From Dysgonomonas sp. Marseille-P4361 (GTDB taxonomy: Bacteria; Bacteroidota; Bacteroidia; Bacteroidales; Dysgonomonadaceae): a stretch of DNA of 64,000 nt. Within the stretch, counting starts at the first letter, position 1. The number at the start of each line of letters is the position of its first letter. A program made the position numbers and the translations under genes. Shown here in pieces: positions 44,109-54,203 of the stretch. The DNA lies in NCBI RefSeq assembly GCF_900343125.1, contig NZ_OPYL01000003.1, positions 186,001 through 250,000 on the forward strand, read 5' to 3'. The notes under the pieces are model-generated. The model made no database searches and had not been told where the DNA came from. It saw only the letters and a list, made by a program, of their open reading frames with translations.

Positions 44109-47100
44109 ATGCAAGATTTGAATCAAAATAAAACTGTTGAAACTTTAGAAGCCGGCACTTACGAACTAATAAGGAAACGTCTCCACACTCAGAAAGATGA
44201 ATTATCTTCCCGACTAAATTCATTGAATGAAGCGAGAAAAGAAGTCTTCTCTTCAACAGACCTCTCATTATTGGCTAATCAACGAATCACGACAGAGAAC
44301 AACTGTGTTTCGAGAGGAATATTAGCCTTAGGAAATCTTTGTATTTTTGGTTACAATGTTCATTTCGGGCTACGTACTGATATACAACTGAGTGATGTTT
44401 TCAGTATCTATCTATTCGAGAACAATCAGTTTATTCCTCAACCGTTAGATTTAGTTAATGATCCTGCATTTATAACAGATTACAAGAATCTATACAAGTA
44501 TTATAGAGATTCTATTTTTTCCAGATTCAGAAAGACTGAGAATTATTTATACATGATTTTTCAGACTAGTAAAAATGCAGATGATCTGAAAGCCTTCAAA
44601 TGGTTGATAAAGAACAATAAACTTATATACCAAGATGACAGAAGCATACATGAAGTAGTCAATGCAACCCAACACGAATTCAAGTGGATAAAAACAACAT
44701 TGGAGGATCGTCGTTTAGGAACCCACCCGCATGTTTCTATTTTAGATAAAGTATTTATCGAAGCTGTAGGCGGAGATATTACTTTCAAGATAGAAGACAA
44801 CACTCATACTGGAAAAGGAATTTATTCTGAAAAAGTTGAAAATAAAGACCAGCAGCTAGATGATGCAGATTATTACTATGCTGACCTAGGAAATCTTATT
44901 CTTGTCAGAATCAAACCTTATCAAGAAGATTTCAGATCGTTTGTATTTAATACCCGAACAAAGGAAGTCAAGAATATTGAAACCTTAAATAATTCAGGAA
45001 TACTCCTACCTGATAATCATGGAATTATATTCCCTAATGGATATTATTTACAAAACGGGGATTACAAAATATTCGATAGCGAGTTAAGCAATCTAAAATT
45101 CTTTCGGAAAGTAGCTTCGCCCAATGGCGAAGACTTCTTGTATATGTTCTACCAATACGAACGAAATGTATATGTAATAATGTCTTACAACATTATTAAA
45201 CAACAGGTAGAAACTCCAATCATCTGTAATGGGCATACACTTTTCGGAGATGGGACATTAATTTTCTTCCGTTCCGAATTGGAAGCCACTCGCCATCATC
45301 AGGTTCAGATATGGAGAACTCCCTACTCTACCGAACTGATAGAAAATAAAGATAAAAAAGACAATATATTATATAAGATTGGCAATAAAGACATTGTCAA
45401 AGCGATGGCCGAATCTCAAGAGGTCATACACTTAATTAATAAAGAAGATACTTACGAGGGACTTTATGAAGATATCGTAAAGAAATCGAACGACATAATA
45501 GATGCTTATTTTTGGATATCCGACAATGCAACTTACAAATTGGCAGAACCTTTATCTGAAATAAAAGATATTGCCAACACAGCAATAGACGAATTTGAAA
45601 AAGTAAAAGCACAGAAAAAACATGCGACTGAAACTCTTGAATCAACAGAGAATAAAGTAGAAGCTTTACTGTTCGCCATCAAGAACACAAAATTCGATAC
45701 ACTAGATAAGTTAGTCAAGCTTCTTGCCGAAACGCGCAAAATGCAAGGAGAAGTCATCGAATTGAACAATGTAAGATACATTGATACAGTTCAAACAGAA
45801 GAATTAAAAAAGACTTTAATTTCGACCGGTACTAAGCTGTCGGAGAAAACTGTAGAATTTCTATTAAGACCCGAAGCACTTATCCCTTATCAGGAAAAGG
45901 TAGAAACAGAGCGAAAAGCAATTGAACAAGTAGAGAAAGTTATAGATGCCAACAAGATAGAGGATAACTGTAAACTTATTTCTTCTGAATTAGAGTTATT
46001 GATTGATATTCTGAATAGTCTTAAGATTGAAGACACTACTCAAACGACAAAAATCATAGAGAAAATATCTTTAATTTTTGCTTCGCTGAATGAAGTTAGA
46101 GCTCAATTGAAAAAGAAAATAGACTCTCTTAAGAATAAAGAAGCAATAGGAGAATTCAGGGCGCAACTAACACTGCTAGAACAGAGTATTGTAAACTATC
46201 TGGAACTAGCTACGTCACCCGAAAAGTGTGATGAATACTTCACCAAAGTTAGCGTTCAGGTAGAAGAACTGGAAAGTAAATTTGCGGACTTTGACGATTT
46301 TATTGTTGTTATAGCTGACAAACGGAATGAGGTTGTAAAAGCTTTTGATAGCCGAAAGGCTCAATTGATAGAGCAGATCAATAGACGAACATCTTCTCTT
46401 GAACAAATAGGTCTAAGAGTCCTCAAAAACGTAGAAAACAAAGCTCAATCTTTCAAATCGAAAGAGGAGATTCAAGCCTTCTATTCTACCGACTTGATGG
46501 TGGATAAAGTTCGCAAGCTGGTTGAAGACTTGAAGAATCTTGGTGATATCTCAAAGGCTGAAAATTTGGAAAACAGCCTAAAAACTTCACTCGAAGATGC
46601 CCTTCGTATCTTAAAAGATAAATCTGAATTGTTTGCTGATGGAGAAAATATTATTGCATTAGGAAATTATAAGTTTGCAGTAAACAAACAATCTCTAGAT
46701 CTGACAGTTGTTAGACGCGACAATCGTCTCCTCTATCACCTCACAGGAACCAGTTTTTATCAAGAACTACAAGACCCTAAAATAAATACATACCAAGATA
46801 TCTGGGAACAGGAAGTGGTTTCTGAGAACAAAGATGTATATCGTGGCGAATATTTAGCATATCTGGCTATTGAAGAAAGGCTAAAGTCAGACAGTTTCGA
46901 TGCAAAAGAATTTATTACAAATAAGGTAGAACAAAGCTATTCCGAATCTTACCTTAAAGGTGTACACGATTTTGATGCGCTGAATATATATAACGCTATA
47001 TGGTCTGTGTATGAGCAGCTGGGAGTTCTATCGTTCCGTCCACAGATACGTGTTGCTGCACAATTGTTCTGGAATAGCGTAGAAGCTGAAGAGAAAAGAT

Positions 47101-48956
47101 TACTAAAAGGACTTATAGTTTCTGCCAATAATGTGCTAAAAGCTTTTCCTGCTTCAAATAATTATGAGTATGTAATCAAGCAGATTGAAGAGCGATTCAC
47201 GCAGTGGAATACACATTTTAGTTTCTCTAAAATGAAAGCGAAACATATCGCATTGTATCTCTTCAAAGAGTATTCCAATTCTTCGGCATTTACTGTTACA
47301 GAACAATCTCAGGAGTTGGAGAAAGAGTTTTATGCTTATTTGAAAAAACAAAAATTATCGGAAAGATTTGAAGCTGACCTTGCTGAGGAATCATTCAGTA
47401 TAGTTGAGAGATTCTACCTTACACGCAACTGGCTATTGTCTTTTATCGACTTGTCCGACAAGTACAATAAATACATAAAATATGTAGGAGAAACATCTTG
47501 TCAACTTCTACTCAAAGAGCATCAGTTCGAAATGAGAAGAAGCCCTGATAGTGTCAAAATTGAAGATTTAAGAGGTAGCCATCCTGTTATTATAAATAAC
47601 ATTTACGAGGTTGATTTTCATGAATTTATTCTGAAACTGACTAATTTCACTGATGTAAGTGTCCCTACGTTCAATGAATTTACCCAACTGAAAGATCAGC
47701 TCGTTTCTTCGTACAAGAAATCATTAAAAATTAATGAATTAAAGCCTAGAGTATTAACATCCTTTGTAAGGAATAAGTTAATCAATGAGACTTATCTCCC
47801 GCTTATCGGAGCCAATCTAGCTAAGCAGCTTGGTGTAGCAGGTGATAATAAACGTACAGCCCGTATGGGAATGCTATTACTAATATCTCCTCCGGGATAT
47901 GGTAAAACAACATTGATGGAATATCTGGCAAATGTTATGGGACTAAACTTTGTAAAAATAAATGGCCCAACAATAGGTCATTCAATCACATCAATAGACC
48001 CTGCCGAAGCTAAAACTTCTGGAGCAAGAGAAGAATTGAAAAAGATAAATCTTGCTTTCGAAATGGCAGATAATGTGATGTTATATGTAGACGATATTCA
48101 ACACTGTAGTTCAGAATTCCTGCAAAAGTTCATTTCTCTTGCCGACGGACAGCGCAAAATGGATGGAATATTCGAAGGAGAAAGTAAGACATACGACCTA
48201 AGGGGAAAACGCTTCTGTGTAGTAATGGCAGGTAACCCCTACACCGAGAGTGGCGACAAATTTCAGATACCCGACATGTTGGCCAATCGTGCCGATGTGT
48301 ACAATCTTGGTGATGTTATCGGTGGCTCTGATCGTTTGTTTAAATTAAGCTTACTTGAAAACTCGATCATAGAAAATCCATATTTGCAAAAGATAGCCAG
48401 CAAAAGTTTCAACGACTTCTACAATCTGGTAAACTATATTGAAACGAAGAGTGAAATGATGCCCGACCTAGAAGGAAATCATACTCAGCAAGAGGTTGAC
48501 GACTTTATTGCTGTCGTTAAAAATTCTTTGATAATAAGAGATATTGTTCTTAAGGTTAATCAAAATTATATTGCCAGTGCAGCTACCCAAGATTCTTATC
48601 GCATAGAGCCGGCATTTAAGTTGCAAGGTTCGTACAGAAATATGAATAAATTGATAAGTCAAATCGTACCTTTAATGAATAAGAAAGAGATAGATGAGCT
48701 TATCCTTACTCATTACGAAAGTGAGTCGCAAACCCTAACCTCTGACAGTGAAGCAAATTTATTGAAATTAAAAGAAATTGCAGGATTGTTAAGCAATGAG
48801 GAAAAATCCCGTTGGAAACATATTAAAGAAGTATTTAATAAGAATAATAAATTTGCAGGCATCGATCAAAACAATCAGGCAGGGCAGGTTATTGCCCAAT
48901 TGGCTGAATTCAATGATAACTTAGCTGGAATAAAAAAAGCTATAAGTAAAGAGTAA
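44109..48956 (+). CDS. Giant AAA ATPase, DUF3686/"DNA repair ATPase" type (1615 aa)
   Basis: A 1615-aa protein. The N-terminal half (about residues 1-500) carries the DUF3686-like region (LLANQRITTENNCVSRGILALGNLCIFGYNVHFG and the following beta-rich part). Long coiled coils (about 510-870) come next, then a helical region and a single C-terminal AAA domain: Walker A SPPGYGKTT (Ser1260; Lys1266), Walker B MLYVDDIQ (Asp1328, Asp1329), VVMAGNPYTESGD as sensor 1, and an arginine-rich region near FKLQGSYRNMNK. The "DNA repair" name of the family is historical and untested. Its place directly downstream of a flotillin suggests a membrane-linked remodelling ATPase, like MoxR or Vps4 partners; that is inference. 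Confidence 0.8.
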   Translation: MQDLNQNKTVETLEAGTYELIRKRLHTQKDELSSRLNSLNEARKEVFSSTDLSLLANQRITTENNCVSRGILALGNLCIFGYNVHFGLRTDIQLSDVFSIYLFENNQFIPQPLDLVNDPAFITDYKNLYKYYRDSIFSRFRKTENYLYMIFQTSKNADDLKAFKWLIKNNKLIYQDDRSIHEVVNATQHEFKWIKTTLEDRRLGTHPHVSILDKVFIEAVGGDITFKIEDNTHTGKGIYSEKVENKDQQLDDADYYYADLGNLILVRIKPYQEDFRSFVFNTRTKEVKNIETLNNSGILLPDNHGIIFPNGYYLQNGDYKIFDSELSNLKFFRKVASPNGEDFLYMFYQYERNVYVIMSYNIIKQQVETPIICNGHTLFGDGTLIFFRSELEATRHHQVQIWRTPYSTELIENKDKKDNILYKIGNKDIVKAMAESQEVIHLINKEDTYEGLYEDIVKKSNDIIDAYFWISDNATYKLAEPLSEIKDIANTAIDEFEKVKAQKKHATETLESTENKVEALLFAIKNTKFDTLDKLVKLLAETRKMQGEVIELNNVRYIDTVQTEELKKTLISTGTKLSEKTVEFLLRPEALIPYQEKVETERKAIEQVEKVIDANKIEDNCKLISSELELLIDILNSLKIEDTTQTTKIIEKISLIFASLNEVRAQLKKKIDSLKNKEAIGEFRAQLTLLEQSIVNYLELATSPEKCDEYFTKVSVQVEELESKFADFDDFIVVIADKRNEVVKAFDSRKAQLIEQINRRTSSLEQIGLRVLKNVENKAQSFKSKEEIQAFYSTDLMVDKVRKLVEDLKNLGDISKAENLENSLKTSLEDALRILKDKSELFADGENIIALGNYKFAVNKQSLDLTVVRRDNRLLYHLTGTSFYQELQDPKINTYQDIWEQEVVSENKDVYRGEYLAYLAIEERLKSDSFDAKEFITNKVEQSYSESYLKGVHDFDALNIYNAIWSVYEQLGVLSFRPQIRVAAQLFWNSVEAEEKRLLKGLIVSANNVLKAFPASNNYEYVIKQIEERFTQWNTHFSFSKMKAKHIALYLFKEYSNSSAFTVTEQSQELEKEFYAYLKKQKLSERFEADLAEESFSIVERFYLTRNWLLSFIDLSDKYNKYIKYVGETSCQLLLKEHQFEMRRSPDSVKIEDLRGSHPVIINNIYEVDFHEFILKLTNFTDVSVPTFNEFTQLKDQLVSSYKKSLKINELKPRVLTSFVRNKLINETYLPLIGANLAKQLGVAGDNKRTARMGMLLLISPPGYGKTTLMEYLANVMGLNFVKINGPTIGHSITSIDPAEAKTSGAREELKKINLAFEMADNVMLYVDDIQHCSSEFLQKFISLADGQRKMDGIFEGESKTYDLRGKRFCVVMAGNPYTESGDKFQIPDMLANRADVYNLGDVIGGSDRLFKLSLLENSIIENPYLQKIASKSFNDFYNLVNYIETKSEMMPDLEGNHTQQEVDDFIAVVKNSLIIRDIVLKVNQNYIASAATQDSYRIEPAFKLQGSYRNMNKLISQIVPLMNKKEIDELILTHYESESQTLTSDSEANLLKLKEIAGLLSNEEKSRWKHIKEVFNKNNKFAGIDQNNQAGQVIAQLAEFNDNLAGIKKAISKE

Positions 48957-48994
48957 AAAATACAGATAGCCAAGAGGCAATGAACTTTACTATT

Positions 48995-49786
48995 ATGAAA
49001 AAAATTGAATTAATATTGTTCTTATCTTTTTTATTATTATACAGTTACAATGTTGATTCTCAAAATAAAGATTGGTCTCTTTCAACTGTAACTCATTTAG
49101 AGGACAAAATAACTAAAACAGATGGAAGTATCAGATATTTCATTGATCCTAAATCAAGCACAACTGCAAGGGATAGTATAATTGAAATAACGAAAGGATA
49201 TATAGAGCATAATTTGAAATTGATAGGTGAGTCTGATCTCAATGATTCTATTTATATAGTATTAGTTTGTAACAAGGATGATATGATCAAATATGCAGGA
49301 GGACGAATCTCGGGTATTTCCATATTGAAAGACGAATATGTTCCCCAAAATATGATATGTTGTATCCCTAAAGTACTGAAGCATGAACTCATGCATATGA
49401 TAATTAGCCTAAAATGGAATCCTTTGATAAAAAACTATATTGGGCATCCTGATTGGTTGGCGGAGGGTCTGGCCGTATACGCAGATCCTGAAGCTGAAGA
49501 CCTCTATGACGGAACCCTTGAGAAGGCATTTGCTAACTTTTATCAAAACAATAAACTATTAGAATTGGATTCGTTAACTAAATTTCCAAGTATTAAATCT
49601 AAAGAAATTGAAATAGCATATATTCAATCTGGTTATCTTGTACAATACCTAATTGAAAGATATGGAGTTCAAAAGTTTAAAGAACTGTGGTTAGGGATTG
49701 ATGATTTTGAAAAAATATATGGAATGAGTATGAAATGTATGATTCAAAAAATAAATAAAGAACTAGATAAAAAATATAACGATTGA
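48995..49786 (+). CDS. Secreted gluzincin-type metallopeptidase (MA clan)
   Basis: A 263-aa protein; ATG 48995 (MKKIELILFLSFLLLYSYNVDSQ) gives a clean signal peptide (48980 is also possible). The zinc site is KHELMHMIISL (HExxH) with a downstream DWLAEGLAVYADPE glutamate, as in clan MA gluzincins and the peptidase_MA family. It is probably periplasmic. It lies 38 bp after the AAA ATPase gene on the same strand, so it may belong to the operon as an envelope-facing member, but it may equally be an independent gene. Confidence 0.7.
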   Translation: MKKIELILFLSFLLLYSYNVDSQNKDWSLSTVTHLEDKITKTDGSIRYFIDPKSSTTARDSIIEITKGYIEHNLKLIGESDLNDSIYIVLVCNKDDMIKYAGGRISGISILKDEYVPQNMICCIPKVLKHELMHMIISLKWNPLIKNYIGHPDWLAEGLAVYADPEAEDLYDGTLEKAFANFYQNNKLLELDSLTKFPSIKSKEIEIAYIQSGYLVQYLIERYGVQKFKELWLGIDDFEKIYGMSMKCMIQKINKELDKKYND

Positions 49787-49793
49787 TAGCACT

Positions 49794-49832
49794 AAAAGAG
49801 GGTGTATTTATACTTATGACACATCCTCTTTT
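49794..49832. terminator. Bidirectional terminator after the peptidase gene
   Basis: AAAAGAGG (49794-49801) pairs with CCTCTTTT (49825-49832), with inner GTGT/ACAC. It separates the peptidase from the convergent TOPRIM-like gene. Confidence 0.7.
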
Positions 49833-49852
49833 TATAGGTATTCTATAGAATG

Positions 49853-50578
49853 CTACTTTTTTCGGTTATCTTTTTTCTTAAAATCTTCTATAATAGAAAT
49901 CAGCGTATTCAAGGGTTGAATATCATAACGCAAGTCATTTCTAATACGGTTAAAATCCAGACGATTTACCACTCTGGTGGTCATATTATAACGTTTAGTA
50001 TACGACTTCCCTACAAGCTTATAAATATTATCTAAATCTCTGGCAGGATGTACCCTATCCTGAGCATTGATTAAATATGGATCAAATCCTAGTTTCTCCT
50101 TTATAAAACGTCCTGTCAGACGTTTATCTATCTTTTTCAGATGATTAGTCTCTGCCAAGAACCAAGCTTCTATCTCGTGTATTGCAATAATTATATCAAA
50201 ATACTGACGCTCATTCTTCAACCTATTGGGTAAAAATTTTAATCCTTTTTCTAATCGTTCCAAGTCTTCAATAGAAAGAGGATATAGATCTCGAAGTCCG
50301 ACAATCATTTCACAACCTCTTTTTCTTAGGCTCTCAATATTGTCTAGTATTTCTGATTTTACTCTATTATCTGAACCACAATCGAAAAGGAAAATTTCAT
50401 ATTTGGGATTTCGGGAGTATGAAGAATTTCTCACAATTTCTTGTTTAGGAATATTTACTCCTCCACGAAATTGTTTCTGGATTATATTAATTTGTGTAGT
50501 ACCCAGAATATCCTTTATCAAGCGATTTACAAAAATCTGCTCAGTTTGCCCTTCTACAAAAAAAGCAATTCTTCTCAT
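49853..50578 (-). CDS. DUF4276 TOPRIM-like protein, effector of an ATPase pair
   Basis: A 241-aa protein. RRIAFFVEGQTEQIFVNRL is the EGxTE-type first motif of TOPRIM-like DUF4276 proteins; YEIFLFDCGSDNRVK, MIVGLRDLYPL and DIIIAIHEIEAWFLA supply the acidic residues. The last is diagnostic for the family. It likely cuts nucleic acid. Its ATG overlaps the stop of the upstream ATPase gene by 4 bp (ATGA), so the pair is cotranslated. Together they resemble OLD-family or PARIS-type (ATPase plus TOPRIM) anti-phage systems; exact class is not settled. Confidence 0.7.
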   Translation of the reverse strand: MRRIAFFVEGQTEQIFVNRLIKDILGTTQINIIQKQFRGGVNIPKQEIVRNSSYSRNPKYEIFLFDCGSDNRVKSEILDNIESLRKRGCEMIVGLRDLYPLSIEDLERLEKGLKFLPNRLKNERQYFDIIIAIHEIEAWFLAETNHLKKIDKRLTGRFIKEKLGFDPYLINAQDRVHPARDLDNIYKLVGKSYTKRYNMTTRVVNRLDFNRIRNDLRYDIQPLNTLISIIEDFKKKDNRKK

Positions 50579-51726
50579 ATACCTCCATTATCATCATCTT
50601 CTTCATCCATCAGACCAAACCCTTTACGATAAAAGTCTGTGGTGAGAAAATCGAAATTATTCAACCCTGTATATCTAAAGTCTTCGAATGTCTCTTTCGA
50701 GTTTGTGTAATCATAAAAGACCGATTTACAGCCTTCTCTCTCTATTACAGACCAAAATCGAATAGGAATATGATTCATCACCTGCCGATCGTTAGAAGAC
50801 ATAAAAAATTGCATGTTAGACCTGTTTACTTTTTTTACAACCATATCTATCACACTTCTCGATCTTTCGAAGTCTAGCCCCTCTCCCATATCATCGATCA
50901 AAATGCAGACTGATAAATTGCTCATTTTAGCATATGTCAATATTATAAATAAAGAAAGAGCTCTAAACATACCTTGTGACATATCCCTTTGAGAAACGGC
51001 ATATTTGCCATCCTCTTCAATAGACAATCCATATCTCCCGTTATACTCTTGGATACAGACATCGGTAATATAATACCCTAATTCTTCCATATTGGAGATA
51101 ACTTCTTTTATAAAAGGTTCTCCAAACTGTGTACATCCTTGATGAAAAGTATAAATTAACAAGTCAGCACCTTCGTCACCCGGATCTTCATCATCGAGCT
51201 GTGTATACGTCTTTACCAGACTATTTTTTTCTATTTGATTTGCAAACAGATAATTACGCAAGGTATTCCCCCATAAAACAAATTTTTCATAATACGGTTT
51301 TTCATCCTCATCCAATTTCGATATGCATAATTCATAATCCTCCACTTCAAAATGAAGTTCTTCTCCGCTTATTGATTTTAATATTTGTTTTTCTCTATCA
51401 ATTATCTTCTTATTATCTACATATAGAATTTCCGAAACCACCTTCTGGTCTATATATTCTAATACATATCTATACTTTCCCTTTTCATTTTTGAATATCA
51501 GATCAAAACTTTCAGTGGGACTTATTGTACCCTTAAGATTTATTCTTCCGGAGAATAAATTCCCAATTTCTCGCATAACACTTAATGTGCGACTTTTACC
51601 TGAGGCATTCTTGCCTACCAGCAAATTTATATTGTCAAAATATGCGTAATCATTATTTGGTCCTTCAATACTCCATTTGCGAGGAGCACCTTTATAACGA
51701 GTATATTTTAAAGCTTTAAGTATCAT
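50575..51726 (-). CDS. AAA/ABC-type ATPase, partner of the TOPRIM-like protein
   Basis: A 383-aa SMC/OLD-like ATPase. Walker A is LLVGKNASGKSRTLS (about residue 37); the signature is SQRDMSQGMFRALSLF; Walker B is VCILIDDMGEGLDFERS, where Asp replaces the usual catalytic Glu; and the D-loop/His-switch area is FFMSSNDRQVMNHIP. This DDxGEGLD form is characteristic of one ATPase branch that pairs with DUF4276 proteins. It is monocistronic with its partner, isolated between a peptidase and an antiporter gene. A phage-sensing switch is the likely role by analogy; no insertion repeats are seen. Confidence 0.75.
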   Translation of the reverse strand: MILKALKYTRYKGAPRKWSIEGPNNDYAYFDNINLLVGKNASGKSRTLSVMREIGNLFSGRINLKGTISPTESFDLIFKNEKGKYRYVLEYIDQKVVSEILYVDNKKIIDREKQILKSISGEELHFEVEDYELCISKLDEDEKPYYEKFVLWGNTLRNYLFANQIEKNSLVKTYTQLDDEDPGDEGADLLIYTFHQGCTQFGEPFIKEVISNMEELGYYITDVCIQEYNGRYGLSIEEDGKYAVSQRDMSQGMFRALSLFIILTYAKMSNLSVCILIDDMGEGLDFERSRSVIDMVVKKVNRSNMQFFMSSNDRQVMNHIPIRFWSVIEREGCKSVFYDYTNSKETFEDFRYTGLNNFDFLTTDFYRKGFGLMDEEDDDNGGI

Positions 51727-51907
51727 GTATGTAATTTATTTATTCTATATAAATAATAATATTTTTGTCCATCAAATGCATTAAATCTATTTTCAAATAT
51801 ACATATTAAAGTCAAAACATGAATCTTTTAGATTGTCGTTATCTTTCTTTTTAGTTATATATTTGCATTAGAAATAAGAATTATGCTATGAGCATGTCTT
51901 TAAGTGT

Positions 51908-54184
51908 ATGAAGAAATATAAAAATATAACATTTTATATAACAATTATAAGTTTTTTCTCGTTACTGGTTTACTTAATTATCAAACAAGGTAAATCTGAT
52001 TTTACGGAGAACATTAATGTATATGGATTAGCTACAGAAGCCACTCCGTGGAAAGATTTTCTCTTACACCTGAGTAATGATGTAGCTGGACCTCTAGCAA
52101 TATTGCTATTACAAATAGTAGTCATACTACTTGCAGTCAGAGTCTTTGGCTGGATCTGTCAAAAGATAGGACAGCCAACTGTTATTGGAGAAATATTTGC
52201 AGGAGTAGTATTAGGTCCTTCAATTTTAGGTTTGTATTTCCCTGATGTATCATCTTTTCTTTTTCCCGAATCATCCCTAGAGAACATAAAATTTCTAAGC
52301 CAAATAGGATTATTGCTATTTATGTTTATTGTTGGCCTAGAGCTGAACATAAAAACGATAAAACATAAAGCGAATAGTGCCCTTGTGATAAGCCATACAA
52401 GTATTGCTGTGGCTTTTACTATAGGAGTAGCTGTGGCCTATTATTTATATAGTGAGTTTACTCACACAAATACAGATTTTCTGCCCTTTGCCCTTTTCAT
52501 GGGGATAGCAATGAGTATAGCTGCTTTTCCCGTGATGGCTCGAATTATTCATGAGAGAGGAATAAATAAAACGCCTTTAGGAAGCACAATCATTACATGT
52601 GCAGCTATTGATGATATTACGGCATGGTGTTTACTTGCAACTGTCGTTGCCATTGTAAATGCAGGCTCTGTAGCCAGTGCTTTATTTATTATACTGCTGG
52701 CTATTATCTATATAATATTCATGTTCAAAGTTGTTCGCCCTTTTTTAAAGCGAATAGTTGAATTACAAGCTTCCAGCCGTTTCTTAAGTAGATCCCTTAT
52801 CAGCATCATATTTTTGGTCCTTTTTCTTTCAGCTTATGCATCTGAGGTTATCGGGATACATGCCTTATTTGGCGCCTTCCTTGCCGGAGTTATAATGCCA
52901 ACAAATATCAGCTTCAGAAATCTATTTACAGAGAAAATAGAGGATGTATCACTTGTATTATTACTCCCTCTGTTCTTTGTTTATACCGGACTCAGAACTC
53001 AAATTGGGTTACTGAATGAACCTAGACTGTGGTATGCCTGTTTAGCTATTATAGGTCTTGCTGTTGTAGGGAAAATGATGGGTAGTGCCTTTGCAGCTAG
53101 ATTTGTTGGTCAAAATTGGAAAAACAGCTTAACTATAGGCGCATTGATGAACACAAGAGGCTTGATGGAACTTGTTGTTCTAAATATAGGGTTAGATTTA
53201 GGTATATTAACTCCTGAAATTTTTGCGATGATGGTGGTTATGGCTTTGGTTACAACATTTATGACGTCTCCAATTCTCAACCTCATCGATAAAATATTCA
53301 AATCTAAAATAAACCAATCGACAGAAGAAGATAAGAAATATAAACTACTGGTTTATTTTGGTACTGCCGAAATGGGGCGAAAACTTCTACTACTAGCCAA
53401 TAGTTTTATTAGAAAACGTCAGGCTACATCTGAGCTGACAATGCTACATATTTCTGAGGGAAATCTTCTTTATCAGTATGCCATTGAGGAAGAAGAAGAA
53501 GATATGTTCAGACCTGTAATGGCAGAAGCTCATTCTTTACACCAGAATATTATCGCCGATTTTAAAGTTGCTGGAGATACAAGTACAAGTGTTGCAAAAA
53601 TTGCAAATAAAGGAGAATTTGACTTCTTACTTGTAGGTTATAAAGGATCTATCTTTTCTGATAATTTACTAGGAAAGATTCTTCAATTCTCAAATAGAGT
53701 TATACATATACCCAATTTTCTTTTATCAAAACTTGGCAATCAGAAAAAATGGCGTAGAATGTTGACTGCTCCGCTTGATGAGAACACAAGAACTATTGTT
53801 TACAAAAGCGATATGCCTGTTGGCATATTTATTGATAAAGGATTAGTAGACATTAAAAATATTTTTGTCCCTATATTGAATGAGAACGACCTATTTGTTG
53901 GAGATTTTATGCAACGCTTAGCAGAAAACTCATATGTTCGGATAACTCTATGGGATGCTATTGGACTGGTTGATAACTCGATGGAGTTTACAAAATCGGT
54001 CAGAGCAATAAAATCTGTTAACCCTTATTTGTTTCAGCTTTGGAATAATAACATACCGGTTGACAGTGATATATTGAAAAAACAAGATTTAATTATGATT
54101 AGTCTCAACAGTTGGGAGGAACTTGATTCTCGGAATCCAAAACTAATGAAAGAAGCCCCTTCCACACTAATACTAACTAACTAA
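51908..54184 (+). CDS. CPA2-family cation/proton antiporter with C-terminal USP-like domain
   Basis: A 758-aa protein. One N-terminal helix (NITFYITIISFFSLLVYLII), then about 12 membrane helices of the Na_H_Exchanger fold (about residues 60-440; GEIFAGVVLGPSILGLYFPD, AAIDDITAWCLLA with the key DD pair, NTRGLMELVVLNIGLDLG). A soluble C-terminal region (about 465-758) has USP-like alpha/beta segments (YKLLVYFGTAEMGRKLLLLA, FDFLLVGYKGSIFSD). It exchanges Na+ or K+ for protons across the inner membrane. The TPR gene follows by 19 bp in the same unit. Confidence 0.9.
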   Translation: MKKYKNITFYITIISFFSLLVYLIIKQGKSDFTENINVYGLATEATPWKDFLLHLSNDVAGPLAILLLQIVVILLAVRVFGWICQKIGQPTVIGEIFAGVVLGPSILGLYFPDVSSFLFPESSLENIKFLSQIGLLLFMFIVGLELNIKTIKHKANSALVISHTSIAVAFTIGVAVAYYLYSEFTHTNTDFLPFALFMGIAMSIAAFPVMARIIHERGINKTPLGSTIITCAAIDDITAWCLLATVVAIVNAGSVASALFIILLAIIYIIFMFKVVRPFLKRIVELQASSRFLSRSLISIIFLVLFLSAYASEVIGIHALFGAFLAGVIMPTNISFRNLFTEKIEDVSLVLLLPLFFVYTGLRTQIGLLNEPRLWYACLAIIGLAVVGKMMGSAFAARFVGQNWKNSLTIGALMNTRGLMELVVLNIGLDLGILTPEIFAMMVVMALVTTFMTSPILNLIDKIFKSKINQSTEEDKKYKLLVYFGTAEMGRKLLLLANSFIRKRQATSELTMLHISEGNLLYQYAIEEEEEDMFRPVMAEAHSLHQNIIADFKVAGDTSTSVAKIANKGEFDFLLVGYKGSIFSDNLLGKILQFSNRVIHIPNFLLSKLGNQKKWRRMLTAPLDENTRTIVYKSDMPVGIFIDKGLVDIKNIFVPILNENDLFVGDFMQRLAENSYVRITLWDAIGLVDNSMEFTKSVRAIKSVNPYLFQLWNNNIPVDSDILKKQDLIMISLNSWEELDSRNPKLMKEAPSTLILTN

Positions 54185-54203
54185 TCTATAGATTATAAGA
54201 AAG

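Noticed and set aside
44109-48956. Calling the giant ATPase a DNA-repair enzyme
   Set aside because: Only the family label says so; no nuclease, helicase or DNA-binding motif is visible and the neighbours are membrane-stress proteins.
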